From Mycobacterium botniense (GTDB lineage: Bacteria; Actinomycetota; Actinomycetes; Mycobacteriales; Mycobacteriaceae): 64,000 nt of DNA. The DNA is taken from contig NZ_BLKW01000002.1 of the NCBI RefSeq assembly GCF_010723305.1, positions 682,001 to 746,000 on the forward strand, written 5' to 3'. Positions 47,648 to 57,286 of the stretch are shown here, piece after piece; within the stretch, counting starts at the first letter, position 1, and each line of letters starts with the position of its first letter. The notes below the pieces were generated by a model. That model did no database searches. It saw nothing but the letters and a program-made list of their open reading frames with translations, and was not told where the DNA came from. The translations under genes and the position numbers were made by a program.

Positions 47648-48064
47648 TCACCCGGAGGTCGAGTCCTCATCCCCCGCTTCAGTCGGTGCGACATCGCCGT
47701 GGTGGTTTTGTGAGACAAACGACGCGTAAATATCGAGCAGAACCTGCTTCTGCCGCTCGGTGATTGCCGTGTCGGTGATGATGGCGTCCCGCACCTGGCT
47801 GGTCTCGCTGGGCTCGAGGATTCCAGCCCGAATGTAGAGCACTTCTGCGGAAACTCGCAGCGCTTTGGCCAGTTGGTTGAGCACGTCGGCGGACGGTTTA
47901 CGCAATCCCCGCTCGATCTGGGACAAGTAGGGGTTACTGACGCCGGCCTTCTGGGCCAACTGCCGAACTGAGACCTGCGCGGCTTCGCGCTGAGCCCTGA
48001 TGAAACTGCCGATGTCTGAGGCCGCCGAGGACACGACTGCAGCAAGTTTTTCGTCTTGCGGCAT
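47648..48064 (-). CDS. XRE-family transcriptional regulator (Rv0474-like)
   Basis: A 138-residue regulator. The HTH is SVRQLAQKAGVSNPYLSQIERGLRKPSADVLNQLAKAL (about residues 34-71), followed by the helical DTAITERQKQVLLDIYASF and an acidic tail. The ATG at 48064 follows GAAGGAATCACC and gives the family start MPQDEKLAAV. M. tuberculosis Rv0474 is reported as a copper-responsive repressor. A 26-bp inverted repeat lies 57-82 bp upstream and is a likely autoregulatory operator. It precedes hbhA on the same strand. Confidence 0.9.
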   Translation of the reverse strand: MPQDEKLAAVVSSAASDIGSFIRAQREAAQVSVRQLAQKAGVSNPYLSQIERGLRKPSADVLNQLAKALRVSAEVLYIRAGILEPSETSQVRDAIITDTAITERQKQVLLDIYASFVSQNHHGDVAPTEAGDEDSTSG

Positions 48065-48120
48065 GCGGTGATTCCTTCGATACGTCGGGTGCTCGGTGCT
48101 GACACGCGTCACCATACGTC

Positions 48121-48146
48121 CTAGTGCTAACTTTTGCAAGCACTAG
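48121..48146. promoter_or_regulatory. CTAGTGCT-N10-AGCACTAG inverted repeat, candidate operator of the XRE regulator
   Basis: A perfect 8-bp inverted repeat with a 10-bp, AT-containing spacer in the 92-bp gap upstream of the Rv0474-like gene. XRE dimers bind operators with half-sites about one helical turn apart, which fits the 18-bp centre spacing less strictly than two adjacent turns. The repeat resembles no standard CIRCE or LexA box. Autoregulation, and hence control of hbhA if transcribed together, is inferred. Confidence 0.5.
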
Positions 48147-48156
48147 TTTGCGCAGT

Positions 48157-49542
48157 TCAGAACATCAGTTGCGCGACGGTGTAGATCACCAGCCCGGCCA
48201 GCGCACCCACCACCGTGCCATTAATCCGGATGAACTGCAGGTCGCGGCCGACGTGCAGCTCGATGCGCCGGCTGGCCTCGGCGGCGTCCCAGCGCTCGAT
48301 CGTGTCGGTGATGATCGCGGTGATCTCGACTCCGTACTGCGACACCAGATGGTGCACTGCGCGCACGATCCAGGTGTCGACCTTGTCGCGCAGGTCGGAG
48401 TCGTCGCGCAGCGACTCCCCGACGCGAACCACCACGCCGGCGATGCGGCTGCGCAGCACGCTGCCCGGGTCATCGACACCCTCGAGCACCAGCCGCTTCA
48501 GCGTCTGCCAGGCCGTCGCCGCAGCACCGGTGATCTCGTCGCGGGCCAGCAGTTGTTCCTTGACCCCCTCAGCGCGGGCGATGGTGGCCGGGTCATGCTG
48601 CAAGTCGTCGGCGAAGTCGAACAGGAACTGGGTGGCCGAGCGACGCAGCTCGTGGTCGGGGTTGCGGCGGACCTTATCGGTGAAGTCCATCAGCTCCCGG
48701 TGGATGCGGTCGCCGACCAGATGGTCGATGAACCTCGGTGACCAGCTGGGGGAGTCGCGCTCAACCACCCGCTGGATGACCTCTCCCGCGTTCAGCGACC
48801 AGTGAAAAGCACGATCGGCGAGTAACTGGATCAATGCTTCCTGCCGGTTTTCGGCCAGGAGGGTCGCCAGCATCCGGCCCACCGGCGGACCCCACTGGGG
48901 TTCGGCGATGCGCTTGATGATCATGTGGTCGATGACGTGCTGGACATCCTCGTCGCGCAGCAACTCCACCATCACGCGCAGCACCGTCGCCGTCTCGGCG
49001 GCCACCCGTTGGGCATGCTGCTCCTCCGAGAGCCACTTGCCCAGCCGGCCGGGCACCTGCGCATCCCGGATCTTGGCCTCCACCACCGGCGGCGATAAGA
49101 AGTTCTCCCGGACAAACGTCCCCAAACCCTGGCCGAGCTGGTCCTTTTTCCGCCGGACGATAGCGGTGTGCGGGATGGGCAGACCCAGCGGATGCTTGAA
49201 CAGCGCGGTGACCGCGAACCAGTCCGCAAGAGCGCCGACCATGCCCGCCTCCGCGGCGGCGCCGAGATAGCCCACCCACCCGGCGGGGGAGCCGCCGGCC
49301 TGGACCCCCCGGCACACGAGAAACACCCCGCTGGCACCGACCAGAAAGCTCAGCGCCACCGCCTTCATCCGCCGCAAACCCCGCCGCCGTTCGGCGTCGG
49401 CCTCCGGATCGGCCGCCACAAACGATTCGGCCAGAGACCGGCGTGCGCGGTGCCGGGCCGTCGGCGCGGGCATCGGATCCGGTTTCGACGCGGGCCAGAC
49501 CGGCAACTGGGGTTTAGCGGTCACCGCACCATCATCCGCCAT
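48157..49542 (-). CDS. DUF445 membrane protein (Rv0473-like)
   Basis: A 461-residue protein with the DUF445 layout: an N-terminal hydrophobic pair around residues 60-100 (AVALSFLVGASGVFLVCRGV and GYLGAAAEAGMVGALADWFAVTALF), a long helical periplasm/cytoplasm-facing body, and a C-terminal hydrophobic segment (VVGALAGLVIYTVAQLMF). The LADWFAVTALFKHPLGLPIPHTAI motif is the family signature. The ATG at 49542 (MADDGAVTAKP) is used; an upstream start is possible. The role is unknown. Confidence 0.87.
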   Translation of the reverse strand: MADDGAVTAKPQLPVWPASKPDPMPAPTARHRARRSLAESFVAADPEADAERRRGLRRMKAVALSFLVGASGVFLVCRGVQAGGSPAGWVGYLGAAAEAGMVGALADWFAVTALFKHPLGLPIPHTAIVRRKKDQLGQGLGTFVRENFLSPPVVEAKIRDAQVPGRLGKWLSEEQHAQRVAAETATVLRVMVELLRDEDVQHVIDHMIIKRIAEPQWGPPVGRMLATLLAENRQEALIQLLADRAFHWSLNAGEVIQRVVERDSPSWSPRFIDHLVGDRIHRELMDFTDKVRRNPDHELRRSATQFLFDFADDLQHDPATIARAEGVKEQLLARDEITGAAATAWQTLKRLVLEGVDDPGSVLRSRIAGVVVRVGESLRDDSDLRDKVDTWIVRAVHHLVSQYGVEITAIITDTIERWDAAEASRRIELHVGRDLQFIRINGTVVGALAGLVIYTVAQLMF

Positions 49543-49701
49543 GGGCGCGCACAGTGGCCGGGACGACAGGTCCCGCTCCCTCTGCGCTGTCCCCGCCGCA
49601 GGCCGGGGTCCCCCGCGCGGGGGAGATCGGCCGTGCATCGGGCATGAGGCGGGTAACGAGCCGTACTATCGACAACGTCTAGTGAATGGGATTCCGCAAT
49701 C

Positions 49702-50403
49702 GTGGCTGAGCATCTCCCGGCGGGGATAGTAAAGACCGATGGGCGTAAACGGCGCTGGCACAAACACAAGGTTGAGCGCCGCAACGAGCTGGTGGACGGC
49801 ACCATTGCCGCGATCCGGCGGCACGGCCGATTTCTGAGCATGGATGAGATCGCCGCTGAGATCGGTGTCTCCAAAACGGTGCTGTACCGCTATTTCGTCG
49901 ACAAGAACGATCTGACCACGGCGGTCATGATGCGGTTCGCACAGACCACGCTGATTCCCAACATGGCGGCGGCATTGTCATCGAACCTCGACGGCTATGA
50001 GCTCACCCGCGAGATCATCCGCGTCTACGTCGAAACCGTGGCCGAGGAACCCGAGCCCTACCGGTTCGTGATGGCCAACAGTTCGCCGACCAAGAGCAAA
50101 GTGATCGCCGACTCCGAGCGGATCATCGCGCGCATGCTCGCGGTGATGCTGCGCCGCCGGATGCAGGAAGCCGGAATGGACACCGGCGGGGTGGAACCAT
50201 GGGCCTACATGATCGTCGGCGGTGTCCAACTCGCCACCCACTCGTGGATCTCCGACCCCCAGATGAGCGCCGACGAGCTGATCGACTACTTGACCATGCT
50301 GAGCTGGAGCGCGGTGTGCGGGATCGTCGAGGCCGGTGGGTCGCTGGAGAAATTCCGCGCGCAGCCGCACCCGTCCCCGATCGTGCCGTCGTGGACGCCG
50401 TAG
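49702..50403 (+). CDS. madR: TetR-family mycolate desaturase regulator
   Basis: A 233-residue regulator. A basic N-terminal arm (GRKRRWHKHKVERRNELVDG) precedes the TetR HTH (FLSMDEIAAEIGVSKTVLYRYFVDKNDL, about residues 44-71) and an all-helical ligand domain. It corresponds to M. tuberculosis Rv0472c, described as MadR, which represses the acyl-ACP desaturases desA1 and desA2 in response to acyl-CoA. The start is the GTG at 49702. The downstream ubiA-type gene begins 9 bp after its stop. Confidence 0.9.
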   Translation: MAEHLPAGIVKTDGRKRRWHKHKVERRNELVDGTIAAIRRHGRFLSMDEIAAEIGVSKTVLYRYFVDKNDLTTAVMMRFAQTTLIPNMAAALSSNLDGYELTREIIRVYVETVAEEPEPYRFVMANSSPTKSKVIADSERIIARMLAVMLRRRMQEAGMDTGGVEPWAYMIVGGVQLATHSWISDPQMSADELIDYLTMLSWSAVCGIVEAGGSLEKFRAQPHPSPIVPSWTP

Positions 50404-50412
50404 GGGCCGCTG

Positions 50413-51423
50413 ATGCCTGAGATGACGGCGCGCTCGCGGCTCAGATCGTGGAGGTACGCGCTGCGCACCACCAACCCCCCGCCGGACGGGCCCGTCGACA
50501 CCCTGACCCGCTGGCTGGTCGTCACCCGGGCCGCCGTGCTGCCGATGACCGTGTTCGCCGGCCTCGTTGCCGCGCTGCTGGCGGTTGGCCAAAGCGGGAT
50601 GGACTGGCGCTGGCTGACAGTCGCCGTCGTTGGAATCACGTTGGCTCACATAGCCAATAACCTGATGAACGATCTGTACGACACCCAGGTGGGCACCGAC
50701 AGCGCCCACTACCCGCGCGCGCTGTACGCGCCGCATCCGGTGCTGTCCGGATTGGTCAGCCGACGCACGCTCATCTCGGCGATTCTCCTGGTGAACCTGG
50801 CCGACCTGGCAATCCTCGTGGTGTTGGCGTTGGTGCGGGGCTGGCCGGTAGTGGTGTTCGCGCTGACCGGCTTCGTGCTGAGCGTCGCCTACACCGCGCC
50901 GCCGCTGCGGCTGAAGAAACGCGGCCTGGGCGAACCCGACGTTTTCCTGGTCTGGGGGCCACTGATGGTGTGCGGAACATACTTTTCGGCGGTTGGCACA
51001 CTGAGCTGGCATATCGTGCTCGCGTCGCTCCCCTATGGGCTGTTGTGCACGACGGTGTTGATGGGCAAGCACATCGACAAAATCCCCTATGATGCGCCGC
51101 TCGGGATCCGCACGCTGCCGGTGATCTTCGGCGCCGCCCGCGCACGGCTGGTGACGCTGGCGATGATGGTCGGGTTTTACCTGTTGGTCGGGGTGGCGGT
51201 GGTGGCGCAGGCGATGCCGTGGCCGGCGTTGCTGGTCGCCGTGGCGCTGCCGCGGCTGGTGAAAGTATGGCCGTACTTTCGTCGTCCGCCTCCAGACCGG
51301 CCGCCTCCGGATTTCCCGGTCTGGCCGTTGTGGTACGCGGCGCTGGCATGGGTACACGTGCGCCAGGCGGGCGCGCTGCTGGTCGCGGGCCTCGCGATGG
51401 GTGCTATCCTGGCCACTTCCTAG
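50413..51423 (+). CDS. UbiA-family prenyltransferase
   Basis: A 336-residue membrane protein with about eight helices. Both aspartate-rich motifs are present: HIANNLMNDLYDTQVGTD (NxxxD type, about residues 79-96) and MGKHIDKIPYDAPLGIRTLPV (about residues 217-237). These bind the prenyl diphosphate and magnesium, as in MenA and UbiA. The gene follows madR by 9 bp and precedes pcaA by 163 bp. M. tuberculosis has only short genes (Rv0471c, Rv0470A) here, so this is intact gene content absent there. The acceptor substrate is unknown; a quinone or aromatic acceptor is an inference. Confidence 0.85.
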   Translation: MPEMTARSRLRSWRYALRTTNPPPDGPVDTLTRWLVVTRAAVLPMTVFAGLVAALLAVGQSGMDWRWLTVAVVGITLAHIANNLMNDLYDTQVGTDSAHYPRALYAPHPVLSGLVSRRTLISAILLVNLADLAILVVLALVRGWPVVVFALTGFVLSVAYTAPPLRLKKRGLGEPDVFLVWGPLMVCGTYFSAVGTLSWHIVLASLPYGLLCTTVLMGKHIDKIPYDAPLGIRTLPVIFGAARARLVTLAMMVGFYLLVGVAVVAQAMPWPALLVAVALPRLVKVWPYFRRPPPDRPPPDFPVWPLWYAALAWVHVRQAGALLVAGLAMGAILATS

Positions 51424-51586
51424 CGAACGTTTTCGGGCCACATCGCCTTGACACCCGGGTCGCGGCGACCGGTAATACCCGCCCGCACCGACTAGACTGC
51501 AAAGATGCATCGCGGGGGGCCGGGCGTAGCTTCACGAAGCTTCATGAACGGCCTGTGCTGAGAAATACAGAAAGGCTTATGCCGTA

Positions 51587-52462
51587 ATGACTGTGCCGCT
51601 GACGCCCTTCTATGACGACGTCCAGGCCCACTACGACCTGTCCGACGAGTTCTTCCGGCTGTTCCTGGACCCTACGCAGACCTACAGCTGCGCCTACTTC
51701 GAGCGCGACGACATGACGCTGGAACAGGCGCAGATCGCCAAAATCGATCTCGCCCTTGGGAAATTGCGGCTAGAGCCCGGTATGACGCTGCTCGACATCG
51801 GCTGCGGCTGGGGATCAACGATGCTGCGCGCCATCGAGAAATACGACGTCAACGTCATCGGCCTGACATTGTCCGAGAACCAGGCCGGCTACGTGCGGAC
51901 AGTGTTTGAGAAGATGGATACCCACCGCTCGTGGCGGGTGTTGGTGGAAGGCTGGGAAAAGTTCCACGAGCCCGTCGACCGCATCGTGTCCATCGGCGCG
52001 TTCGAGCACTTCGGCCACCAGCGCTATCCCCGCTACTTCAAGATGGCCTACGAGGCGTTGCCCGCAGACGGGGTGATGCTGCTGCACACCATCACCCGGC
52101 CCACGTTCTCGGAGGGGAAGAAGATGGGCCTGGCGCTGACCCGCGAAGTGGTTGAGTTCGCCAAGTTCATCCTCGACGAGATCTTCCCGGGCGGCTGGTT
52201 GCCGTCGGTGCCGATTGTGCACGGGCACGCCACCAAGGCCGGTTTCACGGTGACCCGGATCCAGTCGCTGCAGCCGCACTACGCGCGCACCCTCGACATG
52301 TGGGCGGCCGCACTGCAAGCCAACAGGGACAAAGCCGTCACCATCCAGTCCCAAGAGGTCTACGACCGCTACATGAAGTATCTGACCGGCTGCGCGCAGC
52401 TGTTCCGCGACAGGTATACCGACGTCCACCAATTCACGCTGGAAAAGTCGCCCGCGGTGTGA
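51587..52462 (+). CDS. pcaA: Cyclopropane mycolic acid synthase PcaA
   Basis: A 291-residue SAM methyltransferase that forms the proximal cis-cyclopropane of alpha-mycolates. Active-site residues are in their family positions: Cys35, Glu140 ([13 protein letters not shown]) and His167 (MLLHTITRP), the bicarbonate ligands, plus motif [18 protein letters not shown]. The start [17 protein letters not shown] aligns with PcaA. A 191-bp internal segment (51677-51867) is almost identical to the next gene. The gene order madR-ubiA-pcaA-umaA keeps the M. tuberculosis locus. Confidence 0.93.
   Translation: MTVPLTPFYDDVQAHYDLSDEFFRLFLDPTQTYSCAYFERDDMTLEQAQIAKIDLALGKLRLEPGMTLLDIGCGWGSTMLRAIEKYDVNVIGLTLSENQAGYVRTVFEKMDTHRSWRVLVEGWEKFHEPVDRIVSIGAFEHFGHQRYPRYFKMAYEALPADGVMLLHTITRPTFSEGKKMGLALTREVVEFAKFILDEIFPGGWLPSVPIVHGHATKAGFTVTRIQSLQPHYARTLDMWAAALQANRDKAVTIQSQEVYDRYMKYLTGCAQLFRDRYTDVHQFTLEKSPAV
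51677..51867 (+). repeat. 191-bp tract shared with the downstream paralogue, copy 1
   Basis: From CAGACCTACAGCTGCGCC to CGTCATCGGCCTGAC the pcaA sequence equals that at 52730-52920 except for one base (GAACAG versus GAAGAG). The flanking parts of the two genes are clearly divergent, so the tract points to gene conversion or a recent recombination rather than to slow divergence. Confidence 0.8.
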
Positions 52463-52588
52463 TCTGCGCGCACGGCACCGTGCTGGGCCGGTGTTGTCCA
52501 GGCTGCGGCGTGTATGGTGTCATAGGGCAGACGCCTACCCTGGCTTCTGCTCTGTGACCAGCCCGTTTGCGACCGTGGGGATCTGCCA

Positions 52589-53506
52589 GTGACCGAGACC
52601 TCCAGCGAGACACAGACCGTGCAGTCCCGCCGCTCCCCGAGCGCCCGGCGGTGGGGTTCCAGCGACGCCGAAGTGCGGTCGCACTACGACCTGTCCAACG
52701 AATTTTTCCGGTTGTGGCAGGATCCCACCCAGACCTACAGCTGCGCCTACTTCGAGCGCGACGACATGACGCTGGAAGAGGCGCAGATCGCCAAAATCGA
52801 TCTCGCCCTTGGGAAATTGCGGCTAGAGCCCGGTATGACGCTGCTCGACATCGGCTGCGGCTGGGGATCAACGATGCTGCGCGCCATCGAGAAATACGAC
52901 GTCAACGTCATCGGCCTGACGCTGTCGGAAAACCAGAAAGCGCACGTCGAGCAGCGCTTCGCTGAGTTGGACAGCCCCCGCAGCAGACGGGTGCTCTTAC
53001 AGCCGTGGGAAGAGTTCAACGAGCCGGTGGATCGGATTGTGTCGATCGGCGCTTTCGAGCATTTCGGCTGGGACAGCTACGACGCCTACTTCAAGATGGC
53101 CTACGACCTGATGCCCGACGACGGTGTGATGCTGCTGCACACCATCTGCACGGCGACCGAGGAAGAGGTCAAGCGACGCGGGCTGCCGTTGACAATGTCG
53201 TTGTTCCGTTTTATCCGGTTCATCCTGACCGAGATTTTTCCCGGTGGTGAGCTGCCACGCGTGCCGCTGGTCGAGGAGCACGCCACCAAAGCCGGTTTCA
53301 CTGTGACCCGGATCCAGTCGCTGCAGCCGCACTACGCGCGCACCCTGGACACGTGGGCGGCAAACTTGAAGGCCCACAAGGATGAAGCTATCGCCATCAC
53401 CTCCGAAGAGGTCTACGAAAGATACATGAAGTACCTGACCGGATGCGCTGAGCTATTCCGCAAGGGCTACACCGACGTCTGCCAATTCACCTGCGAAAAG
53501 GTATAG
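52589..53506 (+). CDS. Mycolic acid methyltransferase, CmaA-like
   Basis: A 305-residue family member beside pcaA. The N-terminus [18 protein letters not shown] and central [17 protein letters not shown] and [15 protein letters not shown] resemble CmaA2/CmaA1, but the insertion of CmaA2 after GAFEHF is absent ([15 protein letters not shown]). The bicarbonate residues Cys, Glu and His are all kept. The middle of the gene is copied from, or to, pcaA (52730-52920), and the C-terminal [15 protein letters not shown] region also matches pcaA closely. The start is the GTG at 52589. The exact specificity is unknown. Confidence 0.85.
   Translation: MTETSSETQTVQSRRSPSARRWGSSDAEVRSHYDLSNEFFRLWQDPTQTYSCAYFERDDMTLEEAQIAKIDLALGKLRLEPGMTLLDIGCGWGSTMLRAIEKYDVNVIGLTLSENQKAHVEQRFAELDSPRSRRVLLQPWEEFNEPVDRIVSIGAFEHFGWDSYDAYFKMAYDLMPDDGVMLLHTICTATEEEVKRRGLPLTMSLFRFIRFILTEIFPGGELPRVPLVEEHATKAGFTVTRIQSLQPHYARTLDTWAANLKAHKDEAIAITSEEVYERYMKYLTGCAELFRKGYTDVCQFTCEKV
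52730..52920 (+). repeat. 191-bp tract shared with pcaA, copy 2
   Basis: Near-identical partner of 51677-51867, with one difference in 191 bp. It covers SAM motif I. See the pcaA copy for boundaries. Confidence 0.8.
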
Positions 53507-53605
53507 ATTATCCGCTCCATCGGCGTCGCCGCCGTGGCCCGGGCGCGCCCATGAGCCCCGACGCGAATCACCGATGATATCTTTCGGCGCTCAGGCGTTC
53601 AGGGG

Positions 53606-54541
<936 letters not shown>

Positions 54542-54731
54542 TCAGAAATTAAACGTCGAACCGCAGGTCTCGTACCGGCTGACGTCTGTTCAACAACTAA
54601 GAATACGACTCGCCGTCGGCGCGACAAACGGCCGGCACTGCAACGGCTGTCTTGCGACTCCGGGGACTCGATCGCGCATAACGGCTTCACCTCCTTGCAG
54701 TCGGTGACATCACGGGCCGGGAGTGCCCGCA

Positions 54732-55595
54732 TTAGTAGGAGTAAAAACCTTGACCGGATTTCTTGCCGAGCAGACCGGCTTCGACCATTCGCACCAACAA
54801 CGGCGGCGACGCGTACTGGTGCTCTTTGAACTCCTCGAACATCTTGTCCGCAATCAATTTCAGGGTGTCAAGTCCGACCAGATCTGCGAGCCGCAGCGGC
54901 CCCATCGGGTGCGAGAGCCCCGCCACGACCGCCTTGTCGATGTCTTCGACAGTGGCGAAGCGGTTCTCGACCATCCTGATCGCCGACAACAGAAACGGGA
55001 CCAGCAGCGCATTCACCACGAAGCCGGATCGGTCCGAGCAGCGCACCACCTGTTTGCCTAACACCGTGCTGGCAAACTCTTCGGTGCGCGCCGCCGCCGC
55101 CGGGTCAGTGACCAGCGTCAAGACCAGCTCAACCAGCGGCAGTACCGGCACCGGATTGAAAAAATGCAGACCCAGCACTCGCTTAGGGTTTTTCGTGGCG
55201 GCAGCGATCTTCATGATGGGGATGCTGGAGGTGTTCGACGCCAACACGGCGTCGGGATCGGTGATAATCCGGTCGAGTTCAGCGAAAATCTCCGTTTTGA
55301 CAGTCTCGTCCTCGACCACGGCTTCGATCACCAGTTGGCGGTCAGCGAAGTCTTTCAAATCGGTGGTGAAGGTCAGCTTGCTGAGGGCACCGTCGCGTTC
55401 ACGTTCGGTCACCTTGCCGGCGCTGACCCCGCGCTCCAGCGACTTGACGATGCGGGTGCGTCCCGCGGCGATCAACGCTTCGGTGGTCTCGAACACTGTC
55501 ACATCAACACCCGCACGCGCCGAGACCTCGGCGATACCGGCACCCATCTGCCCGGCTCCGACGACCCCGACCCGCTCAATCGCTCCCTCACTCAC
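54732..55595 (-). CDS. fadB2: 3-hydroxybutyryl-CoA dehydrogenase
   Basis: A 287-residue NAD(P)-dependent enzyme that interconverts 3-hydroxyacyl-CoA and acetoacetyl-CoA. Motifs are VGVVGAGQMGAGIAEVSARAG (NAD binding), ASNTSSIPIMKIAAAT, GLHFFNPVPVLPLVE with the catalytic histidine, and the C-terminal GLSHPMGPLRLADLVGLD. The stop codon lies 131 bp before umaA's 5' region. It follows icl1 on the same strand across 125 bp, linking beta-oxidation with the glyoxylate bypass. Confidence 0.94.
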   Translation of the reverse strand: MSEGAIERVGVVGAGQMGAGIAEVSARAGVDVTVFETTEALIAAGRTRIVKSLERGVSAGKVTERERDGALSKLTFTTDLKDFADRQLVIEAVVEDETVKTEIFAELDRIITDPDAVLASNTSSIPIMKIAAATKNPKRVLGLHFFNPVPVLPLVELVLTLVTDPAAAARTEEFASTVLGKQVVRCSDRSGFVVNALLVPFLLSAIRMVENRFATVEDIDKAVVAGLSHPMGPLRLADLVGLDTLKLIADKMFEEFKEHQYASPPLLVRMVEAGLLGKKSGQGFYSY

Positions 55596-55720
55596 TGTTC
55601 TCTCCAGTTCTCTTGCACAGCAACGGGCCCCGCTCAGGTTCGCTGGGCGGGGCCGGTGCTGTCAACTCCGGATCCGATGAGCAGACGGCAACAGAGAACA
55701 ACCGCCTTATGAGTGGATTA

Positions 55721-57007
55721 TCAGTGGAACTGGCCCTCTTCGGTGGAGCCAGCCAGCGCCGTCGTCGACGACATCGGATCGACCGTGGTAGCGACGCGGT
55801 CGAAGTATCCTGCACCAACCTCGCGCTGGTGCCTGGTCGCGGTGTAGCCGCGTTCCTCGGCGGCGAACTCGCGTTCCTGCAACTCGACGTAGGCGGTCAT
55901 CTGGTTACGGGCATAGCCGTAGGCCAGGTCGAACATCGAGTAGTTCAGCGCGTGAAAGCCCGCCAGCGTGATGAACTGGAACTTGAAACCCATCGCGGCA
56001 AGCTCCTTCTGGAACTTCGCGATGGTGGCATCGTCGAGATGCTTTTTCCAGTTGAACGACGGTGAGCAGTTGTAGGCGAGCATCTGGTCGGGATACTCGG
56101 CTTTGACCGCTTCGGCGAACGTCCGCGCCACCTCCAGGTCCGGTGTCGCGGTCTCCATCCAGATCAGGTCGGCAAATGGCGCATAGGCCTTGGCCCGCGC
56201 AATGCATGGCTCGATCCCATTGCGGACCCGGTAGAAACCTTCGCGGGTGCGCTCGCCGGTGATGAACGGCCGGTCGCGCTCGTCGATGTCGGAGGTAATC
56301 AGCGTCGCCGCTTCGGCATCAGTGCGCGCGATGATGACGGTCGGGACGTCGCACACGTCGGCAGCAAGCCGGGCCGAGGTGAGCGTGCGGATATGCTGCT
56401 GGGTGGGAATGAGCACCTTGCCGCCGAGATGGCCGCATTTCTTCTCCGAGGCCAGCTGATCTTCCCAGTGCGTGCCCGCAGCGCCCGCGGCGATCATCGC
56501 CTTTTGTAATTCGAAGACGTTGAGCGCGCCCCCGAAACCGGCTTCGGCGTCGGCGACGATGGGCGCAAGCCAATTCTGCACCGACCGGTCGCCCTCGATC
56601 TTGGCGATCTGATCGGCGCGGAGCAGCGCGTTGTTGATCCGGCGCACCACCTGGGGCACCGAATTGGCCGGGTACAGGCTCTGGTCCGGGTAGGTCTGGG
56701 CGGCCAGGTTGGCGTCACCGGCTACCTGCCAGCCCGACAGATAAATGGCCTTCAAGCCCGCACGCACCTGCTGCACGGCCTGGTTGCCGGTCAGCGCGCC
56801 GAGCGCGTTGACCCACTCCAGATCGTGCAGCTGCGCCCACAGGATTTCCGCACCGCGCCGGGCCAGTGTGTGTTCCTCAACCACGCTGCCCTGCAGGGCC
56901 ACCACATCCGCAGCGGTGTAGGTGCGGGTGATGTCCTTCCAGCGCGGATTGGTGTCCCAATCCCGCTGGAGCTCCTCCACACTTTTGGGCATGCCAACGG
57001 TCGACAT
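55721..57007 (-). CDS. icl1: Isocitrate lyase
   Basis: A 428-residue enzyme that splits isocitrate into glyoxylate and succinate, allowing growth on fatty acids; it also works as a methylisocitrate lyase in M. tuberculosis. The catalytic loop [11 protein letters not shown] carries Cys191, and the substrate/metal residues are in [10 protein letters not shown] and IARTDAEAA. The start at ATG 57007 ([17 protein letters not shown]) follows an AGGAG site and gives the exact M. tuberculosis length. The 279-bp region upstream contains RamB-type sites. Confidence 0.96.
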   Translation of the reverse strand: MSTVGMPKSVEELQRDWDTNPRWKDITRTYTAADVVALQGSVVEEHTLARRGAEILWAQLHDLEWVNALGALTGNQAVQQVRAGLKAIYLSGWQVAGDANLAAQTYPDQSLYPANSVPQVVRRINNALLRADQIAKIEGDRSVQNWLAPIVADAEAGFGGALNVFELQKAMIAAGAAGTHWEDQLASEKKCGHLGGKVLIPTQQHIRTLTSARLAADVCDVPTVIIARTDAEAATLITSDIDERDRPFITGERTREGFYRVRNGIEPCIARAKAYAPFADLIWMETATPDLEVARTFAEAVKAEYPDQMLAYNCSPSFNWKKHLDDATIAKFQKELAAMGFKFQFITLAGFHALNYSMFDLAYGYARNQMTAYVELQEREFAAEERGYTATRHQREVGAGYFDRVATTVDPMSSTTALAGSTEEGQFH

Positions 57008-57140
57008 CGAGCTTCTCCTCAGGGTCATTGCTGACGTGTTAACTGGGACCGCTCAGGAGCGGTATTAACTGCACGAATCTTTGCTGATGTGCTAATCCGA
57101 CGATGGCACAGTTCAGAAGCCCAGGTCTAGGTCTTTCAGA

Positions 57141-57187
57141 TGCGAATTTTCGCAATGCTGTTCGAGGATTTTGCAAAGTTTGCGAAG
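57141..57187. promoter_or_regulatory. RamB-type operator cluster upstream of icl1
   Basis: Two elements lie about 130-180 bp before the icl1 start. A palindrome TGCGAATTTTCGCA (57141-57154) and a double motif ATTTTGCAAAGTTTGCGAAG (57168-57187) both carry the TTTGCAAA/TTCGCAA core recognised by RamB, the regulator encoded 1 kb away. RamB represses icl1 in M. tuberculosis and acetate genes in corynebacteria. The rest of 57008-57286 shows no gene. Confidence 0.55.
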
Positions 57188-57286
57188 AGACGGTGCCGCG
57201 GACCCGCTCCGCGGGTACTGATCCGCACCAGGAAATCCGCAGGTCAGCGCCACTATATGGTGCGCCGCGCGGCGTACGGTGACTTG

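Noticed and set aside
49978..51510. A 510-codon minus-strand frame across madR and the UbiA gene
   Set aside because: It is rich in Arg, His and Gln with no motif, and opposes two well-supported genes.
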